In this document: positions 17,598 to 26,199 of the stretch, piece after piece
Position numbering within the stretch: position 1 is the stretch's first letter
How the letters are laid out: each line of letters opens with the position of its first letter
Assembly (NCBI RefSeq): GCF_003231285.1
Contig: NZ_QKNS01000001.1
Location: 124,001-188,000, forward strand
Reading direction: 5' to 3'
DNA: 64,000 nt
From: Hymenobacter sediminis
GTDB taxonomy: Bacteria; Bacteroidota; Bacteroidia; Cytophagales; Hymenobacteraceae
Translations under genes and position numbers: made by a program
Notes under the pieces: model-generated
Databases searched by the model: none
Told to the model about the DNA's origin: nothing
Seen by the model: the letters and a program-made list of their open reading frames with translations, nothing else

Positions 17598-18104
17598 TTA
17601 CTGCACAATGGCAGAATCGGAGGCGTTGGGGTCGGTGAGGTCGGCGTTGGTGCCTTGGCGGGCCAGCTCGTCGTTGTTTGGCTGGCGCTGTTCCATTTGG
17701 CCCATGCCCACGCGCGAGTTGGGGTTACGCATTTCGTCGCGGCCGGGGCGGTCATCGTCGGCGTCTAGCTCATCCACGGGGCGGCGCGGCTGCAGGTCTG
17801 GGTCCCGGTCATCGGGCATATCCTGGTTTGGGAGGTCCTGGCGGCCTTCTTCGTTGCTAAGGAAGGTTTCCTGCCCGATGCGCTGGTTGTCGTCGGCATT
17901 TTCATTCACCGAAACGGCCGTAATACCGCCGCTGCTGTCGGTGCCGTAGCCCTGGGGCCCGCCCATTCGGTCGCCGAAGCCGCCACGGGCCTCTTCGTTC
18001 TTGGGTGGGTCGGCACCGGGGATGATGTGTCCTGCGGCTAGTTCTTCGTCGGTAGTATCGTCGTTGATGACGCGAATCGGTCGGTTCTTAGGGTCAATTG
18101 CCAT
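17598..18104 (-). CDS. Acidic disordered protein (168 aa)
   Basis: Starts MAIDPKNRPIRVINDDTTDEELAAGHIIPGADPP. The rest is Asp/Glu/Asn/Pro/Gly-rich and low in hydrophobics (DMPDDRDPDLQPRRPVDELDADDDRPGRDEMRN), ending in a Thr/Asp/Ser tail. No domain or membrane segment. The ATG at 18104 is used because the 34 codons upstream in frame encode an unrelated hydrophobic stretch with no start consensus. It is followed by a second disordered protein and is divergent from the alcohol dehydrogenase gene. Function unknown; a desiccation or stress role is only a guess from composition. Confidence 0.68.
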   Translation of the reverse strand: MAIDPKNRPIRVINDDTTDEELAAGHIIPGADPPKNEEARGGFGDRMGGPQGYGTDSSGGITAVSVNENADDNQRIGQETFLSNEEGRQDLPNQDMPDDRDPDLQPRRPVDELDADDDRPGRDEMRNPNSRVGMGQMEQRQPNNDELARQGTNADLTDPNASDSAIVQ

Positions 18105-18498
18105 GGGAATTAGTGGTATCAGGTTGGCAGAGAGTACAGGGTATTGTACTGCGGTTTGCAGGTTTGGGTTTACCCAGCAAGTCCGTGCAAGTGCGGAAAG
18201 CAACAACTGCGGAACAGCCGCTAGCTGCCTACCCCTACTGACATCGATAACTGTACTTGAGTTGGGTGAAATATAGTTTTGGCATGTCAGGCAATTGGTT
18301 GCTACGTATTTGTGCCGAGGGATTTAGCGTATAAATACGGGTTTCGGGGGCTCCTAGCGGGCTACCGCAACCTTGCCCCTAGCGGGCAGTACAACAGGGG
18401 GCCACTACTCCGGCTATGCGGTCAGGCGCTCTGCCCACCAGCCAGAACCGCCGTAGTGTCTGCAACCGTCCCACCCAGAACCTTAACGCAGGATTCTT
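18105..18498. other. Gene-free divergent region before alcohol dehydrogenase gene
   Basis: Contains TAGTTTTG (18274-18281, plus strand), a good TAnnTTTG match, which would give a leader of about 210 nt for the dehydrogenase gene. Nearby TTG triplets are too close for a standard -33. Nothing else recognised. Confidence 0.4.
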
Positions 18499-19656
18499 AT
18501 GCTAGCAATGGAATATCGGGGCCCGAAAAGGGTCCGTGCCACCCAGAAACCCATGCCGGAAATCAAGCATCCTCAGGATGCCATTGTCCGGGTTACCCGC
18601 TCGTGTATCTGCGGCTCCGACCTTCACTTGTACAATGGCAACGTTCCGGATACCCGCGTTGGCATGACCTTCGGGCACGAGTTCTGCGGAATTGTGGAGG
18701 AAGTGGGACCTGAGGTAACCAAAGTTAAGGTAGGCGACCATGTGCTGGTGCCCTTCAACGTGGCCTGTGGCGAATGCCACTTCTGTAAGCAGGGCATGTT
18801 CGGCAATTGCCACGAATCGAATACCCAGGCTAGCGCTGTGGGTGGTATTTTCGGCTACTCGCACACGGCCGGTGGCTACAACGGCGGTCAGGCAGAGTAC
18901 GCCCGCGTGCCCTACGCCAACGTGGGTCCCACGGTCATCCCCGAAGGCATGGACCCCGACGATGCCGTGCTGCTTACCGACGTAGTGCCCACGGGCTACC
19001 AGGCCGCCGAAATGGCTGGTATTCAGAAGGGTGACACAGTAGTGGTGTTTGGCGCTGGCCCCGTAGGCATTATGGCTGCCCGCTGCTGCTGGCTGTTCGG
19101 CGCCGGCCGCGTTATCATCATCGATAAAGAAGACTACCGCCTGGAGTTTGCCCGCAACTACGCCAACTGCGAAGCTTACAACTTCGAGAAGGACATGGAC
19201 GACCCGGTGGTGTTCATCAAGAAGCAAACCGACTTCATGGGGGCCGACTGCGTGATTGACGCCGTAGGGGCTGAAGCCGCCGGCAATGCCATGCAAACCA
19301 TTACGGGCCGCAAGCTGCTGCTGCAAGCTGGCTCGGCTACGGCCATGCACTGGGCCATTAACTCAGTGAAGAAGGGTGGGGTAGTATCGGTAGTGGGCGT
19401 GTATGGCCCCACCGACAACCTGATTCCGATGGGCAATGTGCTGAACAAAGGCTTGACCATCAGAGGCAATCAGGCTTCGGTGAAGCGCCTGCTACCGCGC
19501 CTGATTGAGCACGTGCAAAATGGCGTGATTAACCCGAAGGCGCTGATTACGCACCGGATTCCGCTGGAAGAAGTAGCCGATGGCTACCGCCTGTTCTCGG
19601 CCAAGCTCGACAACTGCATCAAGCCGCTGCTGGTTTTCCCTTCCGCCAACATCTAA
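18499..19656 (+). CDS. Zinc-dependent alcohol/formaldehyde dehydrogenase-like protein (385 aa)
   Basis: Medium-chain dehydrogenase of the glutathione-independent formaldehyde dehydrogenase-like branch. Catalytic zinc ligands are in CICGSDLH (Cys38) and GHEFCG (His60, Glu61). The structural zinc set CGECHFCKQGMFGNC provides Cys90, 93, 96 and 104. FGAGPVGIMAARCCWLFGAGRVIIID is the NAD-binding fold near residue 190. An insertion around 105-130 (SNTQASAVGGIFGYSHTAGGYNGGQAEY) is typical of this branch. Start is ATG 18499 or ATG 18508. A 170-aa membrane protein gene follows after 12 bp and is probably cotranscribed. The true alcohol or aldehyde substrate is unknown. Confidence 0.92.
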   Translation: MLAMEYRGPKRVRATQKPMPEIKHPQDAIVRVTRSCICGSDLHLYNGNVPDTRVGMTFGHEFCGIVEEVGPEVTKVKVGDHVLVPFNVACGECHFCKQGMFGNCHESNTQASAVGGIFGYSHTAGGYNGGQAEYARVPYANVGPTVIPEGMDPDDAVLLTDVVPTGYQAAEMAGIQKGDTVVVFGAGPVGIMAARCCWLFGAGRVIIIDKEDYRLEFARNYANCEAYNFEKDMDDPVVFIKKQTDFMGADCVIDAVGAEAAGNAMQTITGRKLLLQAGSATAMHWAINSVKKGGVVSVVGVYGPTDNLIPMGNVLNKGLTIRGNQASVKRLLPRLIEHVQNGVINPKALITHRIPLEEVADGYRLFSAKLDNCIKPLLVFPSANI

Positions 19657-19668
19657 CCTCGCCTGACC

Positions 19669-20181
19669 ATGGAAAATACTCTGAGAGACCCGCAGAAGCT
19701 ACCCGGTTGGGGAATTGATGCGAACCCTGACAATGACCCAACTTATCCCATGCGGGAGCCTCGCCTGAACGTGTCGCAGGATCCTGATAGCAAGCACCGC
19801 CCGGCTTCTCTGCAGCCCGTGGACGTGGAAGTGCTGAAGTCCATTGAGCGGCCCAATGTATCAGCCGTGTTTGGTGAGTCGTCGCCGCCCGTGGGGCTGA
19901 GCGGCATGATCCGGCGCTTTGCCTTCAAGTACAGCGAGTCGCACTACGGCCACTGGCTGCCCCTGCTACTTGCCGACCGCGTGAATGTGGTAGAAGGTAT
20001 TATTGAAGACCTAGGCCAGGGCAAAGTACCCAACATCTTCGCTGAGAAAGGCTACGCTGCCGAGTGGAAGCACAACCGCACGGCCTTCGTCGCAAAAATG
20101 GCAACCATTGCGGCTGTTACCATCGGTAGCATCCTCATCCTGACCCGCGACAACGAGAAAAAGCACAAGTACCGGTACTAG
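19669..20181 (+). CDS. Conserved protein with C-terminal membrane helix, dehydrogenase partner (170 aa)
   Basis: The N-terminal 60 residues are polar and Pro/Asp-rich (LPGWGIDANPDNDPTYPMREP). A middle region (RFAFKYSESHYGHWLPLLLADRVNVVEGIIEDLGQGKVPNIFAEKG) is probably folded. One membrane helix lies near 140-158 (MATIAAVTIGSILILT), then a basic tail (KKHKYRY). No catalytic motif recognised. The 12-bp gap to the dehydrogenase gene and shared terminator suggest one operon and a linked role. Confidence 0.78.
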   Translation: MENTLRDPQKLPGWGIDANPDNDPTYPMREPRLNVSQDPDSKHRPASLQPVDVEVLKSIERPNVSAVFGESSPPVGLSGMIRRFAFKYSESHYGHWLPLLLADRVNVVEGIIEDLGQGKVPNIFAEKGYAAEWKHNRTAFVAKMATIAAVTIGSILILTRDNEKKHKYRY

Positions 20182-20227
20182 GTGCCGGTAGGCTTCTGCG
20201 TTGAAAAATGTAGAAGCGCAGTAAATG

Positions 20228-20268
20228 AAAAAGCCCCACCATTGCTTTGCGCAACGGTGGGGCTTTTT
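20228..20268 (+). terminator. Terminator of the dehydrogenase operon
   Basis: AAAAAGCCCCACCATTGC (20228-20245) pairs with 20251-20268 with one mismatch; loop TTTGC; T tract after the stem. Confidence 0.9.
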
Positions 20269-20298
20269 GTTGTTAGAGTATACCAGACTTTATGAAAA

Positions 20299-20395
20299 CC
20301 GTCCTGTCGAGCTTGTCGAGACATCTCGCGTGCTGACGTTGGATTAGTGCTGCAACGATTCGGGCGAGATGTTTCGACTCCGCTCTACATGACGG
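20299..20395. repeat. Palindromic intergenic repeat, family B copy 1
   Basis: About 97 bp with outer arms of the type CCGT...GTCGAGCTTGTCGAGACATC and a degenerate inverted partner (GCGAGATGTTTCGACTCC...CATGACGG). It carries the GCGTGCTGACGT and CAACGATTCG core shared with the copies at 30213 and 47145. Confidence 0.85.
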
Positions 20396-20421
20396 CCTGT
20401 TGAGGTAACCTTTAATACCTA

Positions 20422-21648
20422 CTAGTGCACCAGCACGCCAGCATCCTCAGATGCCGCTACCGGCTGCCCAATGATCTGACGGCCGATTACCTGAATCAGC
20501 AGAGCCAGCAGGGCGGTGGAGGCCATAATGGCCACCATGGGTACGGCCGTGCGGGTATTGAACATGCTGACCCCGAAGGAAGCCAGTGCGCCCACACCCA
20601 TTTGGGTGGCACCCATGAGGGCTGCGGCGCTACCCGCGTTTTTCGAAAAAGGGGCAATGGACAATGCCGACGCGTTGGGGTTGGCGTAACCCAGGCAGCA
20701 CAGGAACAGAAACAGCATCACTACGGTGCCTACCACCCCGAACCAGCCCAACCAGGTACCGAGCAGAAATACCAGCCCAATAACCGATTGGCAGGCCATG
20801 GCTACCAGCACAATTTGCTCGCTGCGGTAGTAGCGCAGCACCCAGCTATTCACCTGGCTGGAGCCAATAAAGCCTACTGAGAGTAGGGCGAAAATCCAGC
20901 CGTAGGTTTTCTCACTGACCCCGAAGATGTCCATGAATACCAGCGGCGAGCCCGACACGTAGGCTAGTAGCCCCCCGAACGTCATGGCGCCGGTGAGGGC
21001 GTAGGTGAAGAACTGCGGCTCCCGCAGCACCGACCAGAAGGTGGTGAGGATGGGTTTGGGGTGCAGTGAGTAGGTAGGGTCGGGCTGGTAGCTTTCGGGC
21101 AGCCAGAAGATGCTGGCTAGCAGCATGAGGCCTCCCATCAGAAACAGCACCAGAAACACCGACTGCCAGCCGTAAGCCGATATCATGTAGCTGCCAATGG
21201 TAGGTGCCAGCATGGGCGAAACGCTAATAACCAGCGTGAGCAAGGAGAATACTTTGGGCGCATCCTGCACCGGAAACAGGTCGCGCACCATCGCCACGGC
21301 CGCCACCGTAGCCGCACAGCTCCCGATGGCCTGCAGGAAGCGCAGGGCCACAAGGGCATCAATAGAATGGCAGAGGTAGCAGCCCACGGAGGCCACCACG
21401 TAGAGCAGCAAGCCCACGTACAGCGGCTTCTTGCGCCCGAAGCGGTCCAGCAACGGCCCATAGAGCAACTGCCCGGCCGACACGCCCACAAAAAAGCTCG
21501 ATAAGGACAGGGCTACTTTGGCAGGCGTGGTGTGCAGGTCCTGGGCAATGGCCGGAAAGCCCGGCAAGTACATGTCAATGGAAAAAGGCCCCAGTGCCGA
21601 CAGCGTGCCTAGGATTAGAATCAGAAAAAAGTAGCGTTGCTTGCTCAT
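20422..21648 (-). CDS. MFS multidrug efflux transporter, Bcr/CflA family
   Basis: Twelve-helix proton antiporter expected to export drugs such as bicyclomycin or chloramphenicol. MSKQRYFFLILILGTLSALGPFSIDMYLPGFPAIAQDL is the family N-terminus, GPLLDRFGRKKPLYVGL the loop 2-3 motif A, and ISPMLAPTIGSYMI-like sequence (SVSPMLAPTIGS) the motif C region. The start at 21648 gives about 408 residues; an in-frame ATG 16 codons upstream adds a non-membrane extension. The region upstream (to 21940) holds a minus-strand TACCTTTG at 21814-21821 as possible promoter with a leader of about 160 nt. The natural substrate is unknown. Confidence 0.92.
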   Translation of the reverse strand: MSKQRYFFLILILGTLSALGPFSIDMYLPGFPAIAQDLHTTPAKVALSLSSFFVGVSAGQLLYGPLLDRFGRKKPLYVGLLLYVVASVGCYLCHSIDALVALRFLQAIGSCAATVAAVAMVRDLFPVQDAPKVFSLLTLVISVSPMLAPTIGSYMISAYGWQSVFLVLFLMGGLMLLASIFWLPESYQPDPTYSLHPKPILTTFWSVLREPQFFTYALTGAMTFGGLLAYVSGSPLVFMDIFGVSEKTYGWIFALLSVGFIGSSQVNSWVLRYYRSEQIVLVAMACQSVIGLVFLLGTWLGWFGVVGTVVMLFLFLCCLGYANPNASALSIAPFSKNAGSAAALMGATQMGVGALASFGVSMFNTRTAVPMVAIMASTALLALLIQVIGRQIIGQPVAASEDAGVLVH

Positions 21649-21939
21649 GCAGGGGTAGGAAATGCCATCCGACCATGGGGTGGTCGGCGTCATCACAGAA
21701 AGAAAAACTGGGATTTTGAAGTAGTTGGGCTTTTAAACCACGAACGGCCCGAGAAGATTAGCTCGACAGGAAAATGTTTTTGCAGGCTGCTTCGTCGGGC
21801 ACCACCGAAAGCACAAAGGTAGAGCCGGGGTAGCTGTTGACTGCTTGGTACTCGTTGGGCGGTAGTTAAGGGGCGGCCTGTGTCAGTTTCCGACGAGTGA
21901 AGCCTACCTTGCGCTACCCCCTTCCAACCCCGCAACCCT

Positions 21940-22200
21940 ATGTGGACTGAACAAGACAACGCCCTGACCCGCACCTTCCGCTTCAAAGATTTCAAGATGG
22001 CCTTCAGCTTCATGAGCGACGTAGCTGAGGAAGCTGAATACCAAGAGCACCATCCGTGGTGGAGCAACGAGTACAACGTGGTCAGCTTCCGGCTGCGCAC
22101 CCACGACGCCGGCAACACGGTAACCGAGAAAGACCGGAGCCTAGCCGCCGCCATCGACCAACTGGCCGCCGAGTACGGTGGCGTGGCGCAGGAGGGGTAG
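21940..22200 (+). CDS. phhB: Pterin-4a-carbinolamine dehydratase
   Basis: Dehydrates 4a-hydroxytetrahydropterin during recycling of the cofactor of aromatic amino acid hydroxylases. The signature EAEYQEHHPWWSNEYNVVSFRLRTHDAG contains the active-site His37-His38-Pro39 and Thr54-His55-Asp56. The length, 86 residues, suits the family. No phenylalanine hydroxylase gene is in the window, so its partner is elsewhere or it serves in molybdopterin chemistry, as proposed for some bacterial members. Divergent from the efflux pump gene. The symbol is by family only. Confidence 0.88.
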   Translation: MWTEQDNALTRTFRFKDFKMAFSFMSDVAEEAEYQEHHPWWSNEYNVVSFRLRTHDAGNTVTEKDRSLAAAIDQLAAEYGGVAQEG

Positions 22201-22236
22201 GGACAGGTAGCCGTTGCTGAAAAGCCTACCCCCTCT

Positions 22237-22331
22237 TGTCATCCTGAGCAGCGCGAAGGACCTCTCCCGCTTCGTTGGGGTAGCAAATTAGTTACCCTCG
22301 GTAGAGGTCCTTCGCTTCCCTCAGGATGACA
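22237..22331. repeat. Palindromic intergenic repeat, family A copy 1
   Basis: Arms start TGTCATCCTGAGCAGCGCGA and GAAGGACCTCT and are followed by their inverted, slightly decayed partner ending CAGGATGACA. Located between phhB and rsmI. Confidence 0.85.
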
Positions 22332-22403
22332 ATACCATGACAAACTGTACGATCAATGTGAAGCAGTATGATGCTTTCGAAAATCCAGCCGGCTAAAGCC
22401 AGC

Positions 22404-22411
22404 TACCTTTG
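22404..22411 (+). promoter_or_regulatory. rsmI -7 box (TACCTTTG)
   Basis: Exact TAnnTTTG match ending 6 nt before the rsmI ATG at 22418, implying a leaderless transcript. A TTG at 22409 inside this box is not a start codon. Confidence 0.6.
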
Positions 22412-22417
22412 CTTTCT

Positions 22418-23155
22418 ATGACCACTGCTACCCCCGCCCCTACGCTTTTGTATCTGGTACCCACGCCCATCGGTAACCTGGAGGATATTACCCTGCGGGC
22501 CATTCGGGTGCTGGGCGAGGTAGATACGGTGCTGGCCGAAGACACCCGCACCAGCGGCCGGCTGCTGCAGCACCTGAATATCAAGAAGCCCATGCTCAGC
22601 TACCACCTCCATAATGAGCACCAGCAAGTGCAGCGCTTGCTGGAGCGCCTGGAGAAGGGCGAGACAATGGCCCTGGTATCAGACGCCGGCACGCCCGGAA
22701 TTTCCGACCCTGGCTTTTTGTTGGTGCGGGAGTGCCTGGCCCGGGGGCTGAAGGTGGAGTGCCTGCCCGGCGCCACCGCCTTCGTGCCGGCCCTGCTGAA
22801 ATCGGGGTTTGGGGCGGAGCGGTTTACCTTCGAGGGCTTCCTGCCGGTGAAGAAAGGCCGCCAAACCCGCCTCAAGGAGCTAGCCGCGGAAACCCGCACC
22901 ATAATTTTCTACGAGTCGCCGCACCGGATTGTGAAGACCCTGGAGCAGCTCGCAGAAGTGCTGGGCCCCGAGCGCATGGCCTCCGTGAGCCGGGAGCTGA
23001 CTAAGCTGTTCGAGGAAACCGTGACGGCCCCCCTTGCGGAGCTGGCGGCCAACTTCGCGGCCCGCTCGGCCATCAAGGGCGAAATTGTGCTGGTGGTGCA
23101 GGGCCACAAGGAAGAGCGCACCAAGGAAGACCGTTATACTGACGACGAACAATAG
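22418..23155 (+). CDS. rsmI: 16S rRNA (cytidine1402-2'-O)-methyltransferase
   Basis: Methylates the 2'-OH of C1402 in the decoding site of 16S rRNA with SAM. The tetrapyrrole-methylase fold is clear: LYLVPTPIGNLEDITLRAI, EDTRTSGRLLQHL, ALVSDAGTPGISDPG and FYESPHRIVKTL are all family boxes. 245 residues, with a polar C-terminal tail (KEERTKEDRYTDDEQ). Its stop TAG overlaps the GTG start of lnt by one base, so translation of lnt is probably coupled. First gene of a four-gene plus-strand run. Confidence 0.96.
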   Translation: MTTATPAPTLLYLVPTPIGNLEDITLRAIRVLGEVDTVLAEDTRTSGRLLQHLNIKKPMLSYHLHNEHQQVQRLLERLEKGETMALVSDAGTPGISDPGFLLVRECLARGLKVECLPGATAFVPALLKSGFGAERFTFEGFLPVKKGRQTRLKELAAETRTIIFYESPHRIVKTLEQLAEVLGPERMASVSRELTKLFEETVTAPLAELAANFAARSAIKGEIVLVVQGHKEERTKEDRYTDDEQ

Positions 23156-24849
23156 TGCTGACACAAACTACTTCTGCTGCTGCCGCCGCGCCGGTGGCCG
23201 CTTCTGATAAGCTCGCGGCTTGGCAACCGGCTTTGCTGGCCGTGCTGAGCGCGGTGCTCTTGTGGCTAGGCTGGCCGGTGCACCCGGCTGTACTGGCCTT
23301 GCTACTGCTGGTAGGCTGGGTTCCCTACCTCCTGATGGAGCAACAACTTACCACGCATGGCGCCAGCGGCTGGAAGGTGTGGCGCTACAGCTACCTGCTG
23401 CTCGTGCTCTGGAACTTGTTCACTACCTACTGGGTGAGCTACAGCACCTTGGGCGGCGGCATTACGGCCGTGGTCTGCAATGCGCTGCTGATGAGCCTGC
23501 CCCTCACGGCGTTCTACCACACCAAGAAGCGCTTCGGACCAAAGCTGGGCTACCTGTCCCTCCCTATCTACTGGATTGCCTTCGAGCAAGTGCACCTGCA
23601 CTGGTTCCTGACCTGGCCCTGGCTGACCCTCGGCAATGGCTTCGCGCAGGCCAACCAGTGGGTGCAATGGTACGAGTACACCGGCTTCCTGGGCGGCTCC
23701 GTCTGGATATGGCTGGTGAACCTGCTGGTATTCTTCTCCATCACGAAGTATCGGTCGTCCAAGGTGCCGGGTGCCCAGCCATTGTCAAGGGTACAGGTGC
23801 AACGCTTGCTGGTGCTGCCGCTATTGGCCGTGCTGCTACCTATTGGGCTGTCGAAAATCATCGGGAGCCGGTACCAGGAGAAAGGCCCTACGGCCGAGGT
23901 GCTGGTGATTCAGCCCAACGTGGACCCGTTCAATGAGAAGTTCGAGGGCGGCGCCAATTTCATTTCCCATGACTTGCAGCTGCAGCGCATGCTCACTCTC
24001 ACCGAGCAGAACCTGACCCCTCAGACCAAGCTCGTCCTCTGGCCCGAAACCTCCCTCGACGAAACCTACTTCGAGTCGAACATCGACACCTACCCCAAAA
24101 TCCAGCGCCTACGCCAGTGGTTGGGCCAGCACCCGGGGGTAGAGCTGATTACGGGCCTGACGACGGTGGAGCAGTACGGTTCCGATAAAAGCAATGCTAG
24201 CCCTACCGCCCGCTTCCGCGAAGACCTGGGCTACTACGATATCTTCAACGCTGCTCTGCACCTGGGTAGCGCCACCGGCCGCGCCGAGTTCTATCATAAG
24301 TCGAGGCTGGTACCGGGGGTAGAGGGCGTACCGCCGTGGCTGTCGGCCTTCGTAATTGACCTGGGCGGCACGGCCGGCGGCCTGGGCTCCCAGCCCGAGC
24401 GCACGGTGTACCGCACCGCTACCCCCGGCCTGAGCGTGGCCCCGGTTATCTGCTACGAATCGGTGTATGGCGACTTCGTGGGCGACTACGTGAAGAACGG
24501 CGCTTCCCTCATCGGCATCATCACCAACGACGGCTGGTGGTCCGACTCGCCGGGCCACAACCAGCACCTGCAGTACGCTACCCTGCGCGCCATTGAAACC
24601 CGCCGCGACATTGCCCGCTCCGCCAACACTGGTATTTCGGCCTTCATCAACCAGAAAGGCGAAATCACCCAGCGCACCGGCTGGTGGGTGCAGGCGGCCA
24701 GCCGCGCTACCGTGCACCTGAATACGGAGCAAACCTTTTACGTCCGCTACGGTGAGCTAATCGGCCCTGCCTGCCAGGTGCTGGCCGTGCTCCTGCTCTT
24801 GCTGACTATAGTGCGGGCCTTGCAGAGCCGCCGGGTAGCCGCTGCTTAA
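23155..24849 (+). CDS. lnt: Apolipoprotein N-acyltransferase
   Basis: Adds the third acyl chain to the N-terminal Cys of lipoproteins at the inner membrane. Six or more N-terminal helices precede a nitrilase domain. WPETSLDE supplies the catalytic Glu, YHKSRLVPGVEGVP the catalytic Lys, and VICYESVYGD the catalytic Cys. TNDGWWSDSPGHNQH and ARSANTGISAFI are further conserved boxes. 564 residues, within family range. The start is GTG 23155, overlapping the rsmI stop. The gene after it begins 2 bp downstream. The N-terminal 20 residues are Ala/Thr-rich. Confidence 0.96.
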   Translation: MLTQTTSAAAAAPVAASDKLAAWQPALLAVLSAVLLWLGWPVHPAVLALLLLVGWVPYLLMEQQLTTHGASGWKVWRYSYLLLVLWNLFTTYWVSYSTLGGGITAVVCNALLMSLPLTAFYHTKKRFGPKLGYLSLPIYWIAFEQVHLHWFLTWPWLTLGNGFAQANQWVQWYEYTGFLGGSVWIWLVNLLVFFSITKYRSSKVPGAQPLSRVQVQRLLVLPLLAVLLPIGLSKIIGSRYQEKGPTAEVLVIQPNVDPFNEKFEGGANFISHDLQLQRMLTLTEQNLTPQTKLVLWPETSLDETYFESNIDTYPKIQRLRQWLGQHPGVELITGLTTVEQYGSDKSNASPTARFREDLGYYDIFNAALHLGSATGRAEFYHKSRLVPGVEGVPPWLSAFVIDLGGTAGGLGSQPERTVYRTATPGLSVAPVICYESVYGDFVGDYVKNGASLIGIITNDGWWSDSPGHNQHLQYATLRAIETRRDIARSANTGISAFINQKGEITQRTGWWVQAASRATVHLNTEQTFYVRYGELIGPACQVLAVLLLLLTIVRALQSRRVAAA

Positions 24850-24850
24850 G

Positions 24851-25195
24851 ATGAGAAAGGTCGCCCTTCTGCAGCAGCCAGTAGCCGAAGTAGTGCGGTT
24901 GATGATTTACGAAGAGGAACAGGGCGTTTACCTGTTCGGCTACAATACAGTAGCTGATGCTGGCTGCGCGTGGGACCATTGGTTTCAAACCGTGGCGGAT
25001 GCGGAAGAAGCTGCCCTGGAAGAATACGGAGTGCCGGTAACTGATTGGCAGCCTATTGTTGATCCATTACCGGGCTGTCAGCATGACTGGATTGCGCCGG
25101 TTCGCGTACAAGGCCGTTCCGAAGGCAATCCGCAGTGGAGTTGCCTCGAAAAATTAGTTGATGGACAGTGGCTGCCGTTCAGGCGGCTGTCTTAA
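24851..25195 (+). CDS. Conserved small protein of unknown function (114 aa)
   Basis: Begins MRKVALLQQPVAEVVRLMIYEEEQGVYLFGYNTVADAGCAWDHWF. Soluble, acidic, rich in Trp (six) and aromatic residues. The middle (TVADAEEAALEEYGVPVTDWQPIVDPLPGCQHDWIAPVRV) suggests a compact alpha/beta fold. I do not recognise the family. It starts one base after the lnt stop, so it is probably cotranslated with lnt, and ends 58 bp before the inositol-monophosphatase gene. Confidence 0.75.
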   Translation: MRKVALLQQPVAEVVRLMIYEEEQGVYLFGYNTVADAGCAWDHWFQTVADAEEAALEEYGVPVTDWQPIVDPLPGCQHDWIAPVRVQGRSEGNPQWSCLEKLVDGQWLPFRRLS

Positions 25196-25205
25196 TGTAA
25201 CTGTC

Positions 25206-25213
25206 CATCTTTG
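25206..25213 (+). promoter_or_regulatory. -7 box (CATCTTTG) before inositol monophosphatase gene
   Basis: One mismatch to TAnnTTTG; ATG 40 nt downstream. It would give this gene its own transcript besides any read-through from lnt. Confidence 0.4.
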
Positions 25214-25252
25214 CAGCACGACCTTCCCTACCAACAGGGACGATTTGACCTT

Positions 25253-26047
25253 ATGGATTACAACCAACTCAGCTTTCAGCTCGCGGCCGTAACGCGCCAC
25301 GCGGGCCAGTTTATTCGCCAGGAGGCGGCCACCTTCGACCGGAGCCACATCGAAACCAAGGGCGTGCACGACCTGGTATCGTACGTGGATAAGGAAACCG
25401 AGAAGCTGCTGGTAGCCGGGCTGCGCGAGCTGTTGCCCGAGGCCGGCTTCATCACGGAAGAAGGAACCGAGGGCGCCAACCGCGCTGAAGAATACAACTG
25501 GATTATCGACCCCTTAGATGGCACCACCAACTTTGTGCACGGCCTGCCGGTGTACTGCGTGAGCGTGGGCCTTATCCACCACCAGGAGCTGGTAGCCGGG
25601 GTAGTGTACGAGGTAGTTCGCGACGAATGCTTCCGGGCCGCCAAAGGCGCTGGGGCCTTCTGCAACGAGGTGCCCATCCACGTTTCCGACGTGCCTGAGT
25701 TGAATAGCTCCCTGATTGCCACCGGCTTCCCTTACACCGATTTCACCCAGCTCACGGAGTACCTGCAGTTGCTGAGTGCCTTCATCCAACGCTCCCACGG
25801 CGTGCGCCGGGTAGGCTCCGCTGCTGCTGATCTGGCCTACGTAGCTGCTGGCCGCTTCGAGGGCTTCTTCGAATTCAACCTCAATTCCTACGACGTTGCC
25901 GCCGGCATTCTGCTGGTGCGCGAAGCCGGGGGCCGCGTCACCGCCTTCCTGGAAGAGGGCGACCCGCTGTTCGGCCGCCAGGTAGTAGCCAGCAATGGCC
26001 TCGTGCACGAGGAAATGCAGGCCACCATTCGGGAAACATGGAAGTAA
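25253..26047 (+). CDS. Inositol monophosphatase family protein
   Basis: Mg-dependent phosphatase of the SuhB/CysQ fold. ITEEGTEG carries the metal-binding Glu, WIIDPLDGTTNFVHGLP is the diagnostic metal/phosphate motif, and NSYDVAAGILLVREAGGRVT is the C-terminal signature. 264 residues from the ATG at 25253, standard length; a TTG at 25211 lies inside a -7 box and was rejected. Substrates in the family include inositol phosphates, fructose bisphosphate and PAP; the lysine of the WIIDPLDGTTNF type favours the inositol/SuhB group (inference). A palindromic repeat follows its stop. Confidence 0.93.
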   Translation: MDYNQLSFQLAAVTRHAGQFIRQEAATFDRSHIETKGVHDLVSYVDKETEKLLVAGLRELLPEAGFITEEGTEGANRAEEYNWIIDPLDGTTNFVHGLPVYCVSVGLIHHQELVAGVVYEVVRDECFRAAKGAGAFCNEVPIHVSDVPELNSSLIATGFPYTDFTQLTEYLQLLSAFIQRSHGVRRVGSAAADLAYVAAGRFEGFFEFNLNSYDVAAGILLVREAGGRVTAFLEEGDPLFGRQVVASNGLVHEEMQATIRETWK

Positions 26048-26056
26048 AGATCCATT

Positions 26057-26150
26057 TGTCATCCTGAGCAGCGCGAAGGACCTCTACTGCTTTGTTGGAT
26101 TACTACCTTAACAAAGCGGTAGAGGTCCTTCGCGCTGCTCAGGATGACAA
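26057..26150. repeat. Palindromic intergenic repeat, family A copy 2 (41-bp arms)
   Basis: Arms at about 26057-26097 and 26110-26150 are complements with one mismatch in 41. Outer sequence TTGTCATCCTGAGCAGCGCG, same as copy 1. Confidence 0.9.
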
Positions 26151-26199
26151 GCGTAAAACAGCACGAATGACCCAACCGCAAACTTTTCCCGGCGCGGCG

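Noticed and set aside
18502..19350. Long antisense open frame (282 codons) in the dehydrogenase gene
   Set aside because: Mirror of a GC-rich gene; composition is low-complexity and no motif is present.
20299..20395. CRISPR-like repeat
   Set aside because: Single inverted repeat, not direct repeats with spacers.
22409..22417. TTG start of rsmI
   Set aside because: The TTG is part of the TACCTTTG promoter box; ATG at 22418 fits the family.
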